From NCBI RefSeq assembly GCF_024323335.1, contig NC_066579.1, positions 239,119,475 through 239,183,474 of the forward strand: DNA of 64,000 bases. Direction: 5' to 3'. Origin of the DNA: Lathyrus oleraceus. Its lineage: Eukaryota; Streptophyta; Magnoliopsida; Fabales; Fabaceae. A program made the position numbers and the translations under genes. Within the stretch, counting starts at the first letter, position 1, and each line of letters opens with the position of its first letter. Shown in pieces: positions 61,833 to 64,000 of the stretch. The notes beneath the pieces are model-generated. The model saw nothing but the letters and a program-made list of their open reading frames with translations. It ran no database searches and was not told the DNA's origin.

Positions 61833-63319
61833 ATGGATTATGGACGAAGGAACACTAATACAGTTTCAGATGTCCTGATTTGAAAGAGATAAGGAAGTTG
61901 TCATCTTTTGTATTAGATCCCTTGGATTTCAAGCAACATCATGGGAAGCTCTTGTCTGTATTATCTACTGATGTGGTTGAAGGACTTCTGAGTGTTTTGG
62001 TTCAGTTTTATGATCCTCTCTACTGGTGTTTCACTTTCCCTGATTATCAGCTTGTGCCTATGTTAGAGGAGTATGCTCATCTCTTGGGAATACCTGTATC
62101 TAACAAGGTACCTTTTAGTGGATTGGAAGAGATTCCAAGATCTCATATCAAGAAATCTGAGATTGATGCTTATCTGGTGAAGAAATGCGGTATTCTTGGG
62201 TTGACTTATGAGTTCCTCATTGGTAAAGCTACTGTCTTTGCTCAAGCCGGAAGCATGGATGCTTTTGAAACCATCTTTGTATTGCTCATGTATGGTCTAG
62301 ATTTATTCCCTAACATTGACGGTTTTATTGATGTTAACGCCATTAGAATTTTCTTGGTTGGGAATCTTGTTCCTACTCTATTGGTTAACATGTATTTCTC
62401 TTTGCATTTGAGAAATTCTAAAGGTGGTGGGACTCTTGTGTGTTGTGTTCCTCTTCTGTACAAGTGGTTTAGTTTGCACTTGCCTCAGACGCCTACTTTC
62501 TTGGAGAACAAACAATGTCTACGGTGGTCTCAGAGACTTATGTCTCTCACTAATTATGATATTGTTTGGTATGATTCTACATTGAGTAGTGTGGATATTA
62601 TTGATAGTTGTGGTGAATTCTCCAATGTGCCTCTCATTGGTACACAAGGAGAATTCAACTACAACCCTGCTTTGGCTCGTCGTCAACTTGGGTTCCCCTT
62701 GAGAGACAAACCTAATAACACTTAGTTAGAAGGTCTTTTCTATCAAGAGGGTAAATATCCCCAACATTTGAAGCAAAGGATGATACATGCGTGGCATAAT
62801 GTGCATAAGAAAGGAATATCCGAGCTTGGTCTGCGTAACTGTGTAGCTTTGGAAGCTTACACTACTTGGGTGAAGAAGAGAGCTTTAGAGTTGAAGATGT
62901 CATACGCCTGTGAAAGACCTATGTCTTTGGTTGTGGCTAAGCCATCAACTCTCCCTAACCAAGATATAGAGGAGTTGTAAGACTCACTCACCAAGATGAA
63001 GCAAGAGAGAGATATGTGGGAAGAGTGGTTCCATGCTTTGATTCGAAAGCATGAATAGTTGCAGCTTGAGTTGAAAGACAAAGATGCGCTTATTGAGATT
63101 TTTGAAGACCGAGTAGTAAAGAGACAGAGAGAGCCATAGGGCCTATCCACCTCTAGCTTGCCTAAACCTTCTGGTGCTTGGAAGAAGATTGTTGATCAAT
63201 TTGTCCTTGAGAAGGCTCAGATGAAGACGTCCTTTGAGTCCGAGATTCGACGCATCCAAAGGAAGTGCGCGCCCGCAGGAAGATCATCTGATACCATTGC
63301 TAAGGGATCCTTAGGATGA
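61833..63319 (+). pseudogene. Element H ORF1, one frameshift and four stops
   Basis: ATG 61833 (MDYGRRNTNT) is separated by a one-base frameshift near 61860 from the main frame, which runs from about 61870. Conserved blocks EEYAHLLGIP, FVLLMYGLDLFPN, CLRWSQRLMSLT, CGEFSNVPL and ARRQLGFPL match A's ORF1. In-frame stops are TAG 62723, TAA 62978, TAG 63056 and TAG 63137, with the natural end at TGA 63317-63319. Function is unknown. Confidence 0.9.
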
Positions 63320-63536
63320 TTAGTTTCCTTTTCTCTTGTATTTGTACTTTGGTTTCTAAAATTGTACTCAGTGTAATCCTTCCAAATTTTATGAATAAAA
63401 AGAGATTTTATTGTTAATCAAATTGTTATTATTACTATATATTTGAAAATAGCACTTCATATGTTCCTTGAAATTGAAAACAATCAAAAACATTGCATTT
63501 CATGCATAATTTGCATAGCAGGTTTTCTTCCGCCAG

Positions 63537-64000
63537 ATGTCTTATCGATTATTCTTTTGTACTTCATCCAAGTTGACTCACGGATATAACACTCGCGCTA
63601 ATCAACCGAGGATAATGGAGTATCTAGAGCAAGAGAACATAGAGCTGAAGGAGGATATTTCCAAGTTAACGGTGCTGATGGAATATGTCATTATTGCACA
63701 TAACCAATCTTCACCAACTCCTGCAACTCCTCCCCAGAGGACTGTCATTTCTGAGATTGCTACCTCAACTGTTCTTGTTGCTGCCAGTCAATCCGGTCCT
63801 TCTATGCCTGCTGGATTCCCTTGGGGGATGCCACCCAATTTTGTGCCAGAAGGGTATGCGCACACTTGTTTCTATGTCGGCATCTATCCTGGTCATGTCT
63901 GTGCCACCTCCGGTCGTTCACACTCTGCCTTGTGTTGAGGACACTATCTATCATTCTGAGTCGTCTGAGAGCCCAGATGTATATGAGAATATGGATGAGA
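63537..64000 (+). pseudogene. gag: Element H gag, N-terminal part, running off the right edge
   Basis: ATG 63537 opens the frame; ATG 63615 (MEYLEQENIELKEDI) is the likely start by comparison with A. A coiled-coil-like start and the motif MPAGFPWGMPPNF match A. A frameshift near 63880 moves the sequence to the frame reading VEDTIYHSE, which A has in frame. The rest lies beyond the window. Confidence 0.87.

Larger units (their letters stand above)
57623..64000 (+). mobile_element. Element H: Ogre-like element, 5' LTR cut by D, 3' part off-window
   Basis: The visible order is LTR remainder, PBS, leader, ORF1 and start of gag. It is the outermost layer in the window and the most decayed in its ORF1. 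Confidence 0.88.

Overview
The window is plant nuclear DNA made almost entirely of Ty3/gypsy LTR retrotransposons. I found no host gene, tRNA or rRNA. Five pieces belong to large Tat/Ogre-type elements. They show an extra ORF1 before gag, a gag-pro/pol intron, a second RNase H, a PBS matching the 3' end of tRNA-Arg and LTRs up to about 5.5 kb. This density of Ogre-like DNA suggests a legume of tribe Fabeae (pea, vetch or Lathyrus); that assignment is inference.

The pieces form a nested stack cut by the left window edge, so mainly right-hand halves are visible. The outermost is element H (+, 57623-64000). Element D (-, 49062-57622) sits in H's 5' LTR. Element B (+, 36591-49061) sits in D's gag. 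An LTR F (+, 34273-36590) sits in B's gag. Element A (-, 1-34272) sits in F. The complete chromovirus-like element G (+, 15925-24441, target duplication ATAAG) sits in A's gag. A solo LTR C (38311-43055, target duplication CTTGA) also interrupts B, at the start of its pol exon.

Element A reads right to left: 5' LTR 28718-34272, PBS, leader, ORF1 27686-26238, gag (split by G), protease, a 270-nt intron, pol down to 10556, then a long 3' UTR. That UTR holds 3.9 nearly identical copies of a 2312-bp unit (1-9028). Element B keeps a single-copy version of this unit (about 45200-46900), so both the before and after states of the amplification are visible. The unit is built of diverged short repeats that fold into small hairpins. 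Their arms change in matched pairs between copies and between elements, which is the most interesting signal in the window. The LTRs carry two further hairpins with matched arm changes.

All coding regions look inactivated, some by very little. G's polyprotein has one TGA and its LTRs differ at about 12 of 1990 positions. A has one stop in each of ORF1, gag and pol, plus one frameshift before protease. B lost most of pol in frame. D and H are more decayed. If intact, the genes would act in the usual retrotransposon cycle: Gag particle, protease, reverse transcriptase with RNase H, and integrase. ORF1 has no known function.
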